Assembly (NCBI GenBank): GCA_025267735.1
Contig: CM046298.1
Span: 31,037,264 to 31,101,263, forward strand
Direction of reading: 5' to 3'
DNA from: Mactra quadrangularis
Taxonomy: Eukaryota > Mollusca > Bivalvia > Venerida > Mactridae
Length of the DNA stretch: 64,000 bases
Shown piece after piece: positions 63,241 through 64,000 of this stretch. The notes beneath the pieces are model-generated. The model made no database searches. It saw only the letters and a list, made by a program, of their open reading frames with translations, and was not told the origin of the DNA. The translations under genes were made by a program, and so were the position numbers. The stretch's first letter is position 1. Each line of letters begins with the position of its first letter.

Positions 63241-64000
63241 ATGTGAGAAATAGACCAGATTTTTAGGGGAGACAATCCAGCCGCAAAGTGGTGATCGGGT
63301 GACCAGTCCATAACACGTGACCACTGGCAGTGCTGGTTAGGCTGGCTGTGAGCGGTCAAGCGCGAAATCGGTCCCCCATGTTCAGTAGATTCATATACAT
63401 GTATAGGATACTGTACTATATGTCTATATGAGAAAAATAATAGATTTTCAGGGGGAGACAATCCAGCCGCATTGTGGTGATCGGGTGACCTGTCCATGAC
63501 ACGTGACAAATGGCAGTGCTTGTTAGGCTGGCTGTAAGCGGTCAAGTGTAAAATCGGTCCCCCTTGTTCAGTAGAGTCATATACATGTATAGGCTACTGT
63601 ACTATATATCTATAAGAGAATTAGACCAGATTTTCATGGGGGAGACAATCCAGCTGCAAAGTGGTGATCAGATGACCGGTCCATGACACTTGACCAATTT
63701 TAGTGCTGGTTTGGCTGGGTGTGAGCGGTCAAGCGCAAAAACGGTCCACCATGTTCAGTAGAGTCATATACATGTATTGGCTACTCTACTATATGTCTAT
63801 ATGAGAAATAGACCATATTTTCCGGGGGAGACAATCCAGACGCAAACTGGTGATCGGGTGACCAGTCCATGACTCGGGACCAATGGCAGTGTTGGTTAGG
63901 CTGGCTGTGAGCGGTCAAACATAAAATCGGTCCGCCATTTTCAATAGAGTCATATACATGTATAGCCTACTGTACTACATGTCTATATGAGAAATAGACC

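Larger units (their letters stand above)
28477..64000 (+). repeat. Satellite array of ~186-bp monomers, about 185 copies, continuing past the window
   Basis: Every unit carries, in order, CCGCCATGTTCAGTAGAGTC, ATATACATGTATAGGCTACT, CTATATGAGAAATAGACCAG, ATTTTCAGGGGGAGACAATC, CAGCCGCAAAGTGGTGATCG, GTGACCTGTCCATGACACGT, GACCAATGGCAGTGCTGG and GGCTGTGAGCGGTCAAGCG. Single monomers differ by some substitutions and small indels, including a recurrent CATGTA insertion after TGTACTATA. Higher-order similarity exists at about 1.85, 2.07 and 2.43 kb. Minus-strand frames of up to 219 codons recur because the unit is 62 codons long; they are not treated as genes. Two TIR-like elements and two inverted monomers interrupt it. 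Confidence 0.97.

Noticed and set aside
28477..64000. CENP-B box in the satellite monomer
   Set aside because: GATCGGGT supplies the CGGG half, but no TTCG lies at the required distance upstream in the consensus.

Overview
The window looks like repeat-dominated nuclear DNA from an invertebrate animal, most probably a bivalve mollusc. The sequence is AT-rich and has no operons or bacterial-type genes. It carries CR1/L2-like and other non-LTR retrotransposon remnants, tRNA-like SINE fragments, short terminal-inverted-repeat (TIR) elements and very long tandem arrays. The bivalve assignment is an inference from the style of the repeats. I found no intact host protein-coding gene, no functional tRNA or rRNA gene and no CRISPR array. 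Almost all open frames of 60-100 codons look like chance or repeat-derived frames.

Layout. 1-7.1 kb: mixed old repeats, namely several tRNA-like SINE pieces, a small TIR element, a six-copy ~180-bp tandem array (3.6-4.7 kb) and a dispersed ~15-bp motif. 7.1-10.2 kb: a 5'-truncated, mutated CR1/L2-like LINE. 10.7-12.2 kb: a stray inverted piece of the 180-bp repeat, an 18-bp minisatellite, a 730-bp TIR element with TA duplications, and an inverted partner of the first 131 bases of the window. 12.2-14.2 kb: a second, unrelated LINE on the minus strand with a pentanucleotide tail. 14.2-17.2 kb: AT-rich DNA with nothing recognisable. 17.2-18.2 kb: a short 3' copy of the first LINE.

18.46-25.73 kb is the most unusual part. 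It is a ~7.3-kb foldback structure. Both ends are blocks of short repeats built on AGCAGAAGGAT. Both arms are tandem ~395-bp monomers in opposite orientation (about 4 on the left, about 9 on the right), alternating between two diverged types so that the higher-order period is ~790 bp. A ~1.5-kb non-repetitive island inside the left arm holds a 90-codon open segment of unknown origin.

27.27-28.48 kb is a hAT-like TIR element whose right end coincides with the start of a satellite array. The array fills the rest of the window (28.48-64.0 kb, about 185 monomers of ~186 bp). It shows higher-order periods (about 1.85, 2.07 and 2.43 kb), a nearly identical 2,073-bp tandem duplication, two places where a monomer is inverted, and two clean transposon insertions (30,523-31,106 with a CATG duplication; 57,454-58,030 with a TA duplication). 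The array continues past the window end.

Nothing here works together as a pathway. The window records successive transposon insertion and satellite amplification. All calls come from reading the sequence by eye; family names are tentative unless motifs are given.
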